This document shows, one piece after another, positions 43,422 through 53,915 of a stretch of 64,000 nt of DNA (position 1 is its first letter; every line of letters starts with the position of its first letter). The stretch is from contig JAZKJV010010134.1 in assembly GCA_037367405.1 (NCBI GenBank), forward strand, positions 372,001-436,000, in the 5' to 3' direction. Source of the DNA: Ottelia alismoides. Lineage: Eukaryota; Streptophyta; Magnoliopsida; Alismatales; Hydrocharitaceae. The notes below the pieces were generated by a model that searched no databases, had not been told where the DNA came from, and worked only from the letters and a program-made list of their open reading frames with translations. A program made the translations under genes and the position numbers.

Positions 43422-45593
43422 CTAAAACTTTCTTGTTGCTGCAATTCGCTTACGCTCGGTATCAACTTCCATAATTTTGACTTTGACAATATCGCCAACG
43501 GCAACGATTTCGCTGGGATCCTTCACAAAAGTCTTTGCTAGCTGCGAAATATGGATGAGTGCATCCTGGTGAACGCCGATATCGATGAACGCTCCAAAGT
43601 GAGTCACATTGGTAATGACACCTTCCAAAATCATTCCCGTCTTTACATCTTCAATCTTCTCGACTCCATCGGCGAACTGGGCAACGCGAAACTCACTTCG
43701 CGGATCGCGTCCCGGTTTGGCGAGTTCCTGAATGATGTCCTGCACTGTGGGCAATCCAAACTTTTCATCAATGAACTCTTTCGGATTGAGTTTCTGAGCT
43801 AGCGACGCGTTACCAACCAGCGCTTGCGTTTTTGTACCCAGCTTGGATGCCATCCGTTTGACAACTTCGTAACTTTCAGGATGAACTGCGGAATTGTCCA
43901 GCGGTTCATCACCTTCACGAATGCGCAGAAAACCCGCAGCCTGTTCAAAGGCCTTGGCACCAAGCTTCGGTACCTTCAGAAGTTGCGAGCGGGTACGGAA
44001 TTTTCCATTCTCGTCGCGGTATTGAACGATGTTTTCAGCCAACTTGGGTCCTATGCCAGCAACATGCGATAGCAAGGATGCGCTAGCCATATTCAGTTCC
44101 ACACCAACACTATTGACGCACGATTGAACCTCGCGCTCCAATCGTTTGCGCAAGAGTGTCTGATTGACATCGTGCTGGTACTGCCCCACACCGATAGACT
44201 TTGGATCCGATTTGACCAATTCAGCTAGAGGATCCTGCAATCGATGCGCAATACTGATAGCGCCGCGAACCGTTACATCTAAATCCGGATACTCGCGAGC
44301 CGCCAGTTCACTGGCGGAGTAGATCGACGCACCGGATTCACTTACGAGAACTTTCGTAACTTTCAAACTATGTTCGCGAATCAGTTCGGCGACGAAAGCA
44401 TCCGTTTCACGAGACGCGGTACCATTGCCGATCGCAATCAACTCCACGCCGTATTTCCCGATCATGGCCAGCAGTTGCCGAGCTGCCCCAGCAGTGTCGT
44501 TTTGCGGAGGTGTCGGATAGATGGCCGTTGACGTCAAGTACTTGCCAGTGCCATCGACGACTGCGACTTTGCATCCGGTTCGGAATCCAGGGTCGATGCC
44601 GATCGTCACCTTGGGACCTGCTGGCGGGGCTAACAGCAACTCACGAAGGTTCTTGCCAAAAACGGCGATGGCCTCTTCGTCGGCTTTTTCTTTCAGTTCT
44701 TGCATCACAGTCGACTCGGTCGCGGGCATTAAAAGTCGTTCGTAGCAATCTTCGACCGCGCCAAGTAACTCATGGGCAAATTCAAAATTCCGGTTGACCA
44801 CGAATCGTTGCTTTAACTGTCCGACGGTCTGGTCGTCATCCACTTGCACACCAACTTTGAGTACCCCCTCGGCTTCTCCGCGTAGCATCGCGAGCAGTCG
44901 ATGCGATGGAACTTTAGCTACCGACTCTTGAAACTCGGTATACATTTCAAACTTGCTGGCTTCCTCTTTTTTGCCGCGTTTGACTTGCGAGGTCACTTGA
45001 CCACGCGACTTGACTTCCTTGACCATCCAAGTGCGTGCGGACAGATCCTCAGACCATTGCTCGGCGATGATATCTAGCGCGCCTTGGAGCGCCGTCTCCG
45101 CATCCGCAACATCCAAGTCGGCATTGACGAACTGTTTTACAACATCCTGCTTGGATTTGCCCAGACTCTTTTGGGTCAGCAATAAATCGGCCAGTGGTTG
45201 CAATCCACGTTCACGCGCTACGGTCGCTCGAGTACGTCGTTTGGGTTTATAGGGGAGGTAAATTGCTTCTAAAGTCTGAAGGTCTTGGCAGTTGGCGATC
45301 TGCTTACGAAGCTGGTCGGTTAGTGCACCTTGCGACTCGATCGTCTTGAGCACCGTTGCTTTTCGTGCGACCAACTCCCGCCATTTTTCGATCGCGTCCT
45401 CAATCGCTCGAAGTGCGTTCTCATCCAACCCCTGTGTAGCTTCTTTCCGATAGCGAGCGATGAAGGGTATGGTGTTTCCCGCGTCCAATAGCTCGACGGT
45501 CGCTTGAACCTGCCGAGCCGTGATCGCGAGGGTTCTCGCTAAAGTGTCAAAAAAGGTAAGGGTATCTTCGTCGTGAACAGTTTGAACAGCCAT
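43422..45593 (-). CDS. tex: Tex, RNA-binding transcription accessory protein
   Basis: 723 residues. Order of domains as in the known Tex fold: N-terminal helical HTH-like part about 1-190 (TIPFIARYRKEATQGLDENALR), YqgF-like RNase-H-fold domain about 320-450 (VTIGIDPGFRTGCKVAVVD), helix-hairpin-helix pairs about 485-560 (VGVELNMASASLLSHVAGIGPKLAENIVQYRDENGKF), and a C-terminal S1 domain about 635-712 (GMILEGVITNVTHFGAFIDIGVHQDALIHISQL). Cytoplasmic nucleic-acid-binding factor linked to transcription fidelity and gene expression. Lone gene. Confidence 0.96.
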   Translation of the reverse strand: MAVQTVHDEDTLTFFDTLARTLAITARQVQATVELLDAGNTIPFIARYRKEATQGLDENALRAIEDAIEKWRELVARKATVLKTIESQGALTDQLRKQIANCQDLQTLEAIYLPYKPKRRTRATVARERGLQPLADLLLTQKSLGKSKQDVVKQFVNADLDVADAETALQGALDIIAEQWSEDLSARTWMVKEVKSRGQVTSQVKRGKKEEASKFEMYTEFQESVAKVPSHRLLAMLRGEAEGVLKVGVQVDDDQTVGQLKQRFVVNRNFEFAHELLGAVEDCYERLLMPATESTVMQELKEKADEEAIAVFGKNLRELLLAPPAGPKVTIGIDPGFRTGCKVAVVDGTGKYLTSTAIYPTPPQNDTAGAARQLLAMIGKYGVELIAIGNGTASRETDAFVAELIREHSLKVTKVLVSESGASIYSASELAAREYPDLDVTVRGAISIAHRLQDPLAELVKSDPKSIGVGQYQHDVNQTLLRKRLEREVQSCVNSVGVELNMASASLLSHVAGIGPKLAENIVQYRDENGKFRTRSQLLKVPKLGAKAFEQAAGFLRIREGDEPLDNSAVHPESYEVVKRMASKLGTKTQALVGNASLAQKLNPKEFIDEKFGLPTVQDIIQELAKPGRDPRSEFRVAQFADGVEKIEDVKTGMILEGVITNVTHFGAFIDIGVHQDALIHISQLAKTFVKDPSEIVAVGDIVKVKIMEVDTERKRIAATRKF

Positions 45594-45749
45594 GTTTCAA
45601 TTGGGTTAGTGAAGTTCTTTTTGAAAAATTACGCGTCGGGTTGCTTTTTTCTGCAGCCTGCAAGTGGTACGTCACAATTTAACTTGGAATGAAGCACCTA
45701 TTCTATACAAGAAATCTCTGACGGGCAGTCGAACGAAGCACACAGAGCG

Positions 45750-48116
45750 TTAGTAACCTAAAGAACGTTTGCGAGAACTTCCCGTGGATGGGACGTTAGA
45801 TACTCCATTGGGTGTGACCAAAGTTGGCATCGCGCCGGCCATCGGTTTTGGGCCGGTGGCCTTAGGTTTCATGAACGGTGATTGCGTACCAACGGGCATG
45901 AATGGAAAAGGGGAAGAGCTCTTTTTCGTATTTGTAAAGGGCGACTCAGTCGCGATCGTTACATTCGATGGCGGTGATACTGGTTGGGGCGACGAACCGA
46001 TAGCAATTTGGGGTTCAACCGTTTGTTTCGAGTTGAGATTGTATGGGTTGATTCCAGGAGGATCGTTTCTGGTTATAGGTCCGCGTTGGGCTAGTTGTTG
46101 GGCGCGGAATTCACCTTGCAGTTGCGCGAGATGCTCAATCAAGATTCGGCGTACTTCTAAAATTGCCTTGGGAGTTTGATGAATCGATTGATGTTCAGCA
46201 TCGACAACGATCTCACTGGCGGCATCATCGACATGTGCACTTTCGTAGGAAACCACACCGTCTCCAGTGGCTTCCGCTTCGTGAAATAGTTTTCGCGTTT
46301 TAGTCATACCGACGATGTTGTGGTAGACGACCCAAGGGGCCTTGGGGGCTCGCAACATGGCTGGGAAAAGTGGCGAATCAGGGCTTAGCGAATCGATACT
46401 GGTGCTGCTGGTCAACAACTCAGCACTTCGGAACAGCCCAGGGTTTTGCTGAATGAGAGCTTGTCCGGTCGCGACCATCATCGTGGGCAGTTGAATGATA
46501 TGGCGACTAATCCATCGGGTGGTGTCATTGGCATACTCGCTGCCACGATGAGGCGTACCGATGGTTACAACGCGGCTGACGGATTCATTGGGTCTGAAGA
46601 ACGCGGCCGCCCGCAATTGCGCGACATGCTCCGGTTGCCCTTTGACATTTTCAAACGGTTCGTCACTCAGGATCTTCCAGAATTGGTCGGTTGAATCGAT
46701 AGTTTGCATGCGACTAACTAATCCGCCCATGCTATGCCCAACCAGAACGGTTTTGTTTAGCGCTGGATAGCGATGGTCAGGATCGAGATCGTCACGCAAC
46801 TTTTGAAAATCTTCCCGAAACTGTGTCGCGCTCAACCAAAACGGCTGACCCGTAGGATAGTGATAAAACCAAAACTGGTAATTCTTTCGAAGTTCTGGAA
46901 AACTCCGCAGATCGTTAAACATCGGCATCCAAGTTACTGGACTGGACCATAATCCGTGCACCATTAGGACAGGAATGCGGTTTGGGTCAAACGGTTCCAA
47001 CATAAAGATGCCACGAGTGTTCTGAGTATTGCGGGGATTCAGCAAGCCTCGTGTAGCATTGTCTTTTTCTCTAAACTGCGGGCTTTGCAGAAAATAGGCC
47101 AATGCTGTACTCAGGTCTGATTGCAGCGGTACCAGACGCTGGGCGAGTTGTAGATCCCGTGAGACTAGTGGATCATGCAACTCCAACACACAATGATGCC
47201 TGTGCGTGGCACCTCGGCCCGGCGCAGCCCCTGATCCGGCATCGACAACCCGAAGTAGTGCCGTAACTGGAAAACTAAGTCCCTCTGGATAATATTTTTC
47301 TCGAGGGTCGTTGGGGTCACCACGCTTGCGAACGGCGATCAATGGCACACCTAGGCCGTACGATGTACCGCTGCTGTCGAGTCCTTCAACGGCATACTCA
47401 TTGACGAACTCAAATCGTTCGAAATCCTCGTTTCGCCAAGCACCTTTGGCGATCGTCGCAACTTCATAGGTCTGATTGCCAGTCGTTACCTCATAACTCT
47501 TGCCGGGTTGCAATTGACCTTTTGCGTTCACCAAACGAAGGGAAGAAGCGAGCGATTCGTTGTACAAATCGCAAGCACCTCGAAACTGTGGATCGTATGG
47601 ATTGCGAACAGAGTCAAATTGGCCTGCAAACAAATACATGTAAGCATTACTTACAGCGATTCCGAACATATCCAATGCCAGGGCTTCATCGCGGGCTTTC
47701 TCTGCTCGCTTGCCCAAAATATATGCTAATTCACTTACGCCATAGACAACCTCTCCGTCGACTTCCACATCCAAGAGTTGTTGAAGGCTTTCCAAGCAAC
47801 TTTTCGGATTCTTTTGGTACGCCTCATCCAAGGCGTAACGGCGGAGCACCTGATGAGTGCGTTGGCTCACCTGGGGGCCTTGGTTACTGGTCAGTTGGAG
47901 GGGAATGGCTAGCGGATTTGCTGGCACATCACGCAAAACCAAGAATTTCTGGCCAGCGCAACCATTGAGTAGAATGATGCACAGTAGGAAAAGGACCGAA
48001 TGATGAGATGTAGCCGCCTGATACGACAAAAATGAAGGCGCAGTTTCCTCCGAACACACAGCACGAAGAGGCGGTGCTTTAATACAACTAGCACTCGTTT
48101 GGCTTGAACGTGGCAC
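45750..48116 (-). CDS. Lipoprotein alpha/beta hydrolase (lipase/esterase-like)
   Basis: 788 residues. A hydrophobic segment ending in a lipobox, LLCIILLNGC, lies near residue 50 and suggests a lipid-anchored outer-surface protein, but about 40 residues precede it and carry few positive charges, so the true start could be a later non-ATG codon (for example TTG within SFLSYQAAT). The middle, about 380-600, is an alpha/beta hydrolase: oxyanion region VLMVHGLWSSPVTW, nucleophile elbow GHSMGG near 460, GTPHRGSEYA after it; PGAP1/lipase-like. The C-terminal 100 residues are Pro/Ser/Thr-rich (SPFPFMPVGTQSPF) and disordered. Substrate unknown. Confidence 0.8.
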   Translation of the reverse strand: MPRSSQTSASCIKAPPLRAVCSEETAPSFLSYQAATSHHSVLFLLCIILLNGCAGQKFLVLRDVPANPLAIPLQLTSNQGPQVSQRTHQVLRRYALDEAYQKNPKSCLESLQQLLDVEVDGEVVYGVSELAYILGKRAEKARDEALALDMFGIAVSNAYMYLFAGQFDSVRNPYDPQFRGACDLYNESLASSLRLVNAKGQLQPGKSYEVTTGNQTYEVATIAKGAWRNEDFERFEFVNEYAVEGLDSSGTSYGLGVPLIAVRKRGDPNDPREKYYPEGLSFPVTALLRVVDAGSGAAPGRGATHRHHCVLELHDPLVSRDLQLAQRLVPLQSDLSTALAYFLQSPQFREKDNATRGLLNPRNTQNTRGIFMLEPFDPNRIPVLMVHGLWSSPVTWMPMFNDLRSFPELRKNYQFWFYHYPTGQPFWLSATQFREDFQKLRDDLDPDHRYPALNKTVLVGHSMGGLVSRMQTIDSTDQFWKILSDEPFENVKGQPEHVAQLRAAAFFRPNESVSRVVTIGTPHRGSEYANDTTRWISRHIIQLPTMMVATGQALIQQNPGLFRSAELLTSSTSIDSLSPDSPLFPAMLRAPKAPWVVYHNIVGMTKTRKLFHEAEATGDGVVSYESAHVDDAASEIVVDAEHQSIHQTPKAILEVRRILIEHLAQLQGEFRAQQLAQRGPITRNDPPGINPYNLNSKQTVEPQIAIGSSPQPVSPPSNVTIATESPFTNTKKSSSPFPFMPVGTQSPFMKPKATGPKPMAGAMPTLVTPNGVSNVPSTGSSRKRSLGY

Positions 48117-48399
48117 TTATGTTTGTCGAATGATAGGAGGCGTGCGTTACTCGGTAATGGCAGCAATTCAGTAAACACCGAAACGAACAGATTGCACGGT
48201 AGAAATTTGCTACGTAAAAAGCAATGTCAATCTATTTCAAAGCTTGCATTGCTACTCGTAGTCACAACATAATGATGGGCTATTGAATGTGATGCATTTT
48301 ACCCTGTAAGTGTGGGGTGGCTTCCAAAATGGCTGCCGATTGTATGTCCGGCGGTGGTCAAGGGAAGTATTTGGCTATAAGAGACAAGTCAGGTGATGA

Positions 48400-51300
48400 A
48401 TGGATGTGATGCTGGCAGAGCTAGAACGTGACTTTCGAGATAACTGGTCTGGCTTTGATCCGGCAAGATATGATCGGTATTTGGAGCAAGTTGATTCTGA
48501 TTCGAAATTGGATTTGCTCATCCGATTGTTGAGTGCGGAAATTGAATTCGCCTATCAACCTCCTGTAACTTTTCACCGTTTATCCGTAACTCCAACAACT
48601 GATGAAGATGACCAGCGGGTTAAGCCCAATCTTCGTTTGTTCTTGCTGAAGTTTCCTGAACTGCGTCAACGTGTCGACGGAATCATTCAGTTGTCAGTAC
48701 TCGAATACGCACTGCGTATTCGTTTTGAAGAAGTTCCACCGAACGTCAGTTCGTACCTGGAGTTATGCGAGCGCGATCAGGATCGATTGGGCGGTTTGTT
48801 AGAGTTGACTGAACGCAAGTTACACGACTCGCGACCGGCTGAGTTCGCAAACTCGTCGGACCAACCGGTTCCCAGTGCTAGTGATTCCACCGTTCCCGAA
48901 AGCAAGTCTGAGAAACCGATACTCTTGGATCAGTTGCCATGCAATCTTGGATGTTTTCTTCTCATTCGCCAACTTGGCAAAGGCGGTATGGGTAATGTCT
49001 ACAGTGCGATCGATTTGAGAAGTACTGCGCACGTTGCGGTCAAGGTGATGCGGCACTTGGATTCGTGGAGCATCTATCGATTTGTCGAAGAGTTTTCGTG
49101 GCTATCTCAGCTGAATCATCCTCACTTAGTCAAATTATACGATGCCTATAGTGAAGGTGATATTCGATACTTTTCGATGGAGCAAGTTGATGGCTTGACC
49201 ATACGGCAGTGGTTTCAAACGTTGGAACCAGACGATTCACGATGGGTACTGCTCAGGCAAGTCTTGGCCGAAGCCGCATCAGCGATTCGATTCTTGCATG
49301 ATTGCGAAGTAATTCATCGTGACGTCAAGCCATCGAACTTGATGATCACGCCAGCTCGTCGCGCGATGCTTTTGGACCTTGGATTAGCGATGCGATCAGG
49401 AAAGGCCCGCGAATCGGTTCATTTTGTCGATGGTTCCAAGATTGTTGGGACAATTCAGTATCTATCGCCTGAGTCGTTAACCGGCGAACCACAGACTTTC
49501 GCAAGCGATTGGTACAGCTTTGGCGTATTGATTTATGAAACCATTACGAATTCGTATCCGCCAATCGCTATTGATCCCAAGAACAGCGACAGTTCAGCCA
49601 GATACCGTATCAACGAAGCGGCCCTGCTCGAGAAGTTAGAGGGATTACCTTCCGATTTAGCACAACTCTGTATTGAGTTGCTTTCATCGGATCCCAAAGC
49701 GCGACCCACTGGAAGCAAAATTATCGAGAGGTTAGGAATCGAGGAAAGCAAGTCGATTTCCTTTTCAGCCGAAACGTGTTGCCTTGGGCGCGATCAGGTG
49801 CTCGAAGAACTCGACTACTATTTCGCCCGCAAAGACAGTACGGCAAAATTGGTGCTGGTACGTGGCGAGTCAGGCATCGGCAAAACCACGGTGGTGAAAC
49901 ATTGGATTAACCAGATACAAAAATCGGAGCCAGGCACACTGGTTTTTCAGATTCGTTGCCACCTACAGGATCACACCCCTCTACGTGCCTTGAATATGTT
50001 GGCCCAACAACTGGTCAGTGTACTACCAGATTTGCCAGAGGAGCTGTGGGCCGACCTAACGGAATCCGAGGGTGGAGAGATCATCTATGGATTTCCGCAG
50101 ATGCAACAATTGGTCAAGCTGTGTCCGAGGCCCAAAGATCCATCGCTTGGCGTGACGGAGTTGGCCGCCCGTCGAGCGGCTGGGCTTCATGCCTTGTTGC
50201 ATTGGTTGCGAAAGCTCAGTCAACGGCGTTCCGTTGTCATTGCGATCGATGACGCGCAATGGGCGGACTCGGACAGTGGCCGGTTGCTGGCACAATTATT
50301 CAGTCCCACCTCTGAGTTTCGTGGTCTCCTGATCCTAATTGATCAGGGGGACAACGTAAAATCGCCCTTAGTCGAAACGGTTGAGAGAGGGGTAGAAGAG
50401 CAGGACTGCGAGAGGCATTTGTTGCTTTTGCAGCCGTTAGTCGAATCCGTTTGCATGGAGTTGTTGGTAAAGTGGTCAACGCGAGTTGGATTAGAACTGT
50501 CAGCGGCAATCGCATCCAATCTGGTTCGTCGATCTGGTGGTAATCCCTTTTTGCTCCGTGAAGTCCTCTCCGCATATGCCAATCACATCTTCCACAACAA
50601 ACTAGAGGACGAAGATTGGCTGAAGTATGATTCCAGTCGCAGTGGTGGACAGCATCTGCAGAGTCGATTCTCGCTGTTGCCAATGTCCATGGAGCGAGTG
50701 TTGCAGTTCCTCGCTATTGCCGACGAACCGCTTGGATTTCATCAACTGCAAACCGTTTCACGAGTTCTGCCCAACGAGTTGTTGCCGTTGATCAACTATC
50801 TTGCGTCGCAAGGTTGGATTCGCATTAACGGATCTTCATTGGACTCGGATCTCGAGATTGCGCATGATCGTTTTCGCGACATCGTTTTGGATTCGATGCC
50901 GACCGAACGCAAGCATCGGCGCCATTATCGACTGGCACGTACACTGTCCAGTGAATCGCCTCCTCCTTGGCCAAGAATCGCGCATCATTATTGGACGGCC
51001 GAGCATTTTCGAGAGGCGGCAGCCTGCTATATGCAGGCCGCACGAATTTCTGCTCGCAACAACGCTTTTGTAGAAGCACTTTGGTATCTGGAACGAGCCA
51101 ATCATCCGGACGCTGATCGTACCGATGAAGAGCAACGCAGTGCCCTACGATTGCGAGCGGATTGTTATGCGGCAAGTGGTGATTGGGGGGGAGCGATTGA
51201 AGACTATCAGTTGCTAAAACAATCTGCTACCGAAGAAGAACAAACGCTACTGGACTGCCTAACCGGCGAGCAATGGATACGAGCGGGGCGATTGACCAAG

Positions 51301-52596
51301 GCTCTGGATCGGCTAAGTGTTGGTCTCGATCAACTGCGGGCAACACAACAAAAACGGCGTGGTTGGCTGCCGCGCTGGACTTCTCCAAGCGACAATATGG
51401 CCGCAAAATTACTTGCGTTGAAGCCTGAAGCAACAAGTCAAGCGACTGTTCCATTCTCCGGTTCCGAGCAATGTCTCAACCGCATTGGCACCCCTTTGGC
51501 ATTTCTGAATCTCGAATTAGGAACCAAACTGGTAGTGACATTGGCTGGGATTGCTACGGAGCGCGGGACCGATTGCGATCGCGCGTTAGCCATTCTACGG
51601 TGGGCAACGCTGTTGTCGCTGTCCAAACGATCTACGCCACGAACTACGATTCGAAGTTTGAGGCTCGGTCGACAATTGGCTCGTGCATGTGGCAACCAAA
51701 CGGCCATTGCATTCGGTCAAATGTGTACTTTCTTGTGGCTTTTCATGCAAGGAAAGTTTCGCAAAGCCATACGCCATGGCGAAGTATCACTTGCTCTTTA
51801 TCGAACAGCCGAACTCGCCAATTTATGGGAAATCGGTTTCGTGCAATGGAGTTTGCTTAGCCATGATTGGCACTTGGGTAACTTGAAACGGCTTTGCGAG
51901 GCGACGCAAGAACTGCGTAAGCAAGCGACGGCTCGTGGTGATGCCATGTGGCTTTACTGGATGCACTCGCACTCCGCACATTTGGCCGATCTAATCGTAG
52001 ATGACATACAACAGGGGCGGCGTTCGATTGCTACTGCAAAATCAAGTATCGATCGACAGCCATTGCAATCACCAGAGTTCTTTCTGTGGATGTCAGAAGT
52101 CCGGCAATTCCTGTATGAAGGTGATGCGACGTCGGCTCTAAAGCGGTTTAATGAGTCTTGGTTGTTATTCTCCAAGTCGCCGTTGATCGAAGTGATCCAT
52201 TACGTGTGGATGGTCTATTCATTGAAATTATGCTGTCATCTTTCGGCAATACGAAATCATATCGAACGCGAGAACATGACCGTTGCCGCAGGGCAGTGCA
52301 TCAAGGTTCTCGCGGGGTTGCAAGTTGCATCGTTTGGGCATGTGGCCGAGGCCCAAGCCTTAGTTGTAGATGCGATTAAGGGAAGGTTAAGAAATTATAA
52401 ACATTGGGATCTAACGGCATCAAAGCTTGAAGCGGAAGGTTTGAATTTGTATGCTCTAGCCCTGAGATGGCACGCAAAGATCCATTTTCCTGAGGGCGAT
52501 TCGACGGCGCTGGGTGATCCAAGAACCAATCTTCAGAAACTGGGCGTTGCTTGTCCCGAGAAATTGATGGACGTTATTTTGCCTCTCCCCAGATAA
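48400..52596 (+). CDS. Ser/Thr protein kinase fused to a STAND-like ATPase and helical repeats
   Basis: 1398 residues, no membrane segment. About 1-170: N-terminal helical region typical of planctomycete Hanks-type kinases. About 185-445: kinase with LGKGGMGNVYSAID (P-loop), AVKVM, HRDVKPSNLM (about 305), DLGLAM in place of DFG, and GTIQYLSPE. About 470-720: AAA/STAND-type ATPase with Walker A GESGIGKTT (about 489) and Walker B VVIAIDDAQW (about 610). About 800-1390: helical, TPR-like (REAAACYMQAARISARNNAFVEALWYLERA), no DNA-binding domain seen at the end. This plan resembles kinase-coupled MalT-type signalling ATPases. The receptor and targets are unknown; monocistronic. Confidence 0.88.
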   Translation: MDVMLAELERDFRDNWSGFDPARYDRYLEQVDSDSKLDLLIRLLSAEIEFAYQPPVTFHRLSVTPTTDEDDQRVKPNLRLFLLKFPELRQRVDGIIQLSVLEYALRIRFEEVPPNVSSYLELCERDQDRLGGLLELTERKLHDSRPAEFANSSDQPVPSASDSTVPESKSEKPILLDQLPCNLGCFLLIRQLGKGGMGNVYSAIDLRSTAHVAVKVMRHLDSWSIYRFVEEFSWLSQLNHPHLVKLYDAYSEGDIRYFSMEQVDGLTIRQWFQTLEPDDSRWVLLRQVLAEAASAIRFLHDCEVIHRDVKPSNLMITPARRAMLLDLGLAMRSGKARESVHFVDGSKIVGTIQYLSPESLTGEPQTFASDWYSFGVLIYETITNSYPPIAIDPKNSDSSARYRINEAALLEKLEGLPSDLAQLCIELLSSDPKARPTGSKIIERLGIEESKSISFSAETCCLGRDQVLEELDYYFARKDSTAKLVLVRGESGIGKTTVVKHWINQIQKSEPGTLVFQIRCHLQDHTPLRALNMLAQQLVSVLPDLPEELWADLTESEGGEIIYGFPQMQQLVKLCPRPKDPSLGVTELAARRAAGLHALLHWLRKLSQRRSVVIAIDDAQWADSDSGRLLAQLFSPTSEFRGLLILIDQGDNVKSPLVETVERGVEEQDCERHLLLLQPLVESVCMELLVKWSTRVGLELSAAIASNLVRRSGGNPFLLREVLSAYANHIFHNKLEDEDWLKYDSSRSGGQHLQSRFSLLPMSMERVLQFLAIADEPLGFHQLQTVSRVLPNELLPLINYLASQGWIRINGSSLDSDLEIAHDRFRDIVLDSMPTERKHRRHYRLARTLSSESPPPWPRIAHHYWTAEHFREAAACYMQAARISARNNAFVEALWYLERANHPDADRTDEEQRSALRLRADCYAASGDWGGAIEDYQLLKQSATEEEQTLLDCLTGEQWIRAGRLTKALDRLSVGLDQLRATQQKRRGWLPRWTSPSDNMAAKLLALKPEATSQATVPFSGSEQCLNRIGTPLAFLNLELGTKLVVTLAGIATERGTDCDRALAILRWATLLSLSKRSTPRTTIRSLRLGRQLARACGNQTAIAFGQMCTFLWLFMQGKFRKAIRHGEVSLALYRTAELANLWEIGFVQWSLLSHDWHLGNLKRLCEATQELRKQATARGDAMWLYWMHSHSAHLADLIVDDIQQGRRSIATAKSSIDRQPLQSPEFFLWMSEVRQFLYEGDATSALKRFNESWLLFSKSPLIEVIHYVWMVYSLKLCCHLSAIRNHIERENMTVAAGQCIKVLAGLQVASFGHVAEAQALVVDAIKGRLRNYKHWDLTASKLEAEGLNLYALALRWHAKIHFPEGDSTALGDPRTNLQKLGVACPEKLMDVILPLPR

Positions 52597-52613
52597 CGTC
52601 CAACCAACGATCT

Positions 52614-52738
52614 ATGCCAAACCCGCCCGTTTCGGCAGGGTCGGACGTGTCAGCGGCCGGGGAGGGCTTGCCTCGTCGATCCGCAACGAACCCTCTCCGC
52701 TCGTGTACCTCGCGACTCTCCCAGAGGGAGAGTTGGGT
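52614..52738. repeat. 125-bp interspersed repeat, second copy
   Basis: ATGCCAAACCCGCCCGTTTC ... GGGAGAGTTGG matches 19307-19431 through most of its length, including GTCAGCGGCCGGGG and CTCTCCGCTCGTGTACCTCG. Located between the kinase stop and the GDPD start. Confidence 0.8.
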
Positions 52739-52772
52739 GAACCGAACTACTTAAGCAGAACCACCACATCGC

Positions 52773-53756
52773 ATGTTACGCTTATTCTTCCAAGTTTGCT
52801 CGATTGTCGTTTTGGTTACTTGGTTTCCATCCTACAACATTCGGTCGGGAGAACCGATTGTCATCGCGCATCGTGGCGCAAGTGGATATCTGCCAGAACA
52901 CACTGAGGGTGCAAAAGTACTCGCGATTGCACAAGGGGCAGACTACATCGAACAAGACGTGGTGCTGTCTCGCGATGGTGTTTGCATCGTTTCGCACGAC
53001 ACAACGATGCAAGATACAACCAATGTTGCCGACCTTTTTCCAGACCGTCGCCGTCCAGATGGCAAGTTCTACTTTGTAGACTTTGATTGGGACGAAGTAA
53101 GCAAATTGGTTGTCCATGAGCGCAAACGTGAAGGACGAGGTGAGGTCTTCCCTAGCCGCTTCAGAGGTGGATTCAATCAACGCTTGATGCGACTTGGTGA
53201 TGAGCTGAGAATGATTCAAGGCATGGAAAAGACACTCAATCGAAAAATTGGTGTCTATGTCGAAATGAAGGGTATGAAATGGCACAAGCAAAACAAACTG
53301 GACTTGGCACAATGCGTTCTCAATGAATTAAACGATCACGGATATCGAACAACAAATGATCGCTGTTTCGTCCAGTGTTTCGAGCCTGAAGGTCTTTTGC
53401 AATTGCGTGATTTGAAATGCGAGCTTCAACTGATTGAATTGCTCGGTGGCAAAGCACTTTCTAAAGATAGTTTGGTTCCTCGGATGCAGTCGATCGCCAA
53501 GTATGCCAACGGCGTCGGTCCATCCATCGAAATGATCGCTGAAGTGAAAGATGGAAGAACGATTTCCAGCGGCTTTGTTGAAGCGGCCCATCAAGCTGGA
53601 CTGGCCGTTCACCCTTACACCGTTCGTAAAGACGCGCTGCCCAGCTTTTGCAAATCCATTGACGACTTGCATGAACTGCTGCTGAAAGAATTAAAAGTGG
53701 ACGGCTTCTTCACCGATTTTCCAGATCTCGGCCGGTATGCAGTCGATAGGAAGTGA
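52773..53756 (+). CDS. Glycerophosphodiester phosphodiesterase
   Basis: 327 residues; signal or anchor about 1-20 (LFFQVCSIVVLVTWF). GDPD TIM-barrel: IAHRGASGYLPEHTEGA (catalytic His and Arg), then YIEQDVVLSRDGVCIVSHD with the metal ligands E and D and the second catalytic His in SHDTT, and later VYVEMKG. The long insert about 95-140 (PDRRRPDGKFYFVDFDWDE) and the total length fit the GlpQ periplasmic type. Splits glycerophosphodiesters to glycerol 3-phosphate and an alcohol. Monocistronic. Confidence 0.93.
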   Translation: MLRLFFQVCSIVVLVTWFPSYNIRSGEPIVIAHRGASGYLPEHTEGAKVLAIAQGADYIEQDVVLSRDGVCIVSHDTTMQDTTNVADLFPDRRRPDGKFYFVDFDWDEVSKLVVHERKREGRGEVFPSRFRGGFNQRLMRLGDELRMIQGMEKTLNRKIGVYVEMKGMKWHKQNKLDLAQCVLNELNDHGYRTTNDRCFVQCFEPEGLLQLRDLKCELQLIELLGGKALSKDSLVPRMQSIAKYANGVGPSIEMIAEVKDGRTISSGFVEAAHQAGLAVHPYTVRKDALPSFCKSIDDLHELLLKELKVDGFFTDFPDLGRYAVDRK

Positions 53757-53778
53757 ACGATGGGTTTGCATTAGTTAC

Positions 53779-53882
53779 TAGTGCTTCGTCAAACTTAGAT
53801 TTTGGGGTCTCCTTCGGGGTTGTCCCGATGGCGACCCCTTCATCGTCGCCTCACTCCAAAACCTAATGTGAACAGAGCACTC
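53779..53882 (+). mobile_element. TAGTG-ended element, about 104 bp
   Basis: Begins TAGTGCTTCGTCAAACTTAG; the far end read in reverse gives GAGTGCTCTGTTCACATTAG, an imperfect inverted copy. The inner part holds GGGGTCTCC...GGCGACCCC. It sits between the GDPD and the MR/MLE gene ends. Confidence 0.65.
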
Positions 53883-53915
53883 GTTATTGGCCCCAAACAC
53901 CCACCGATAGTCCAG

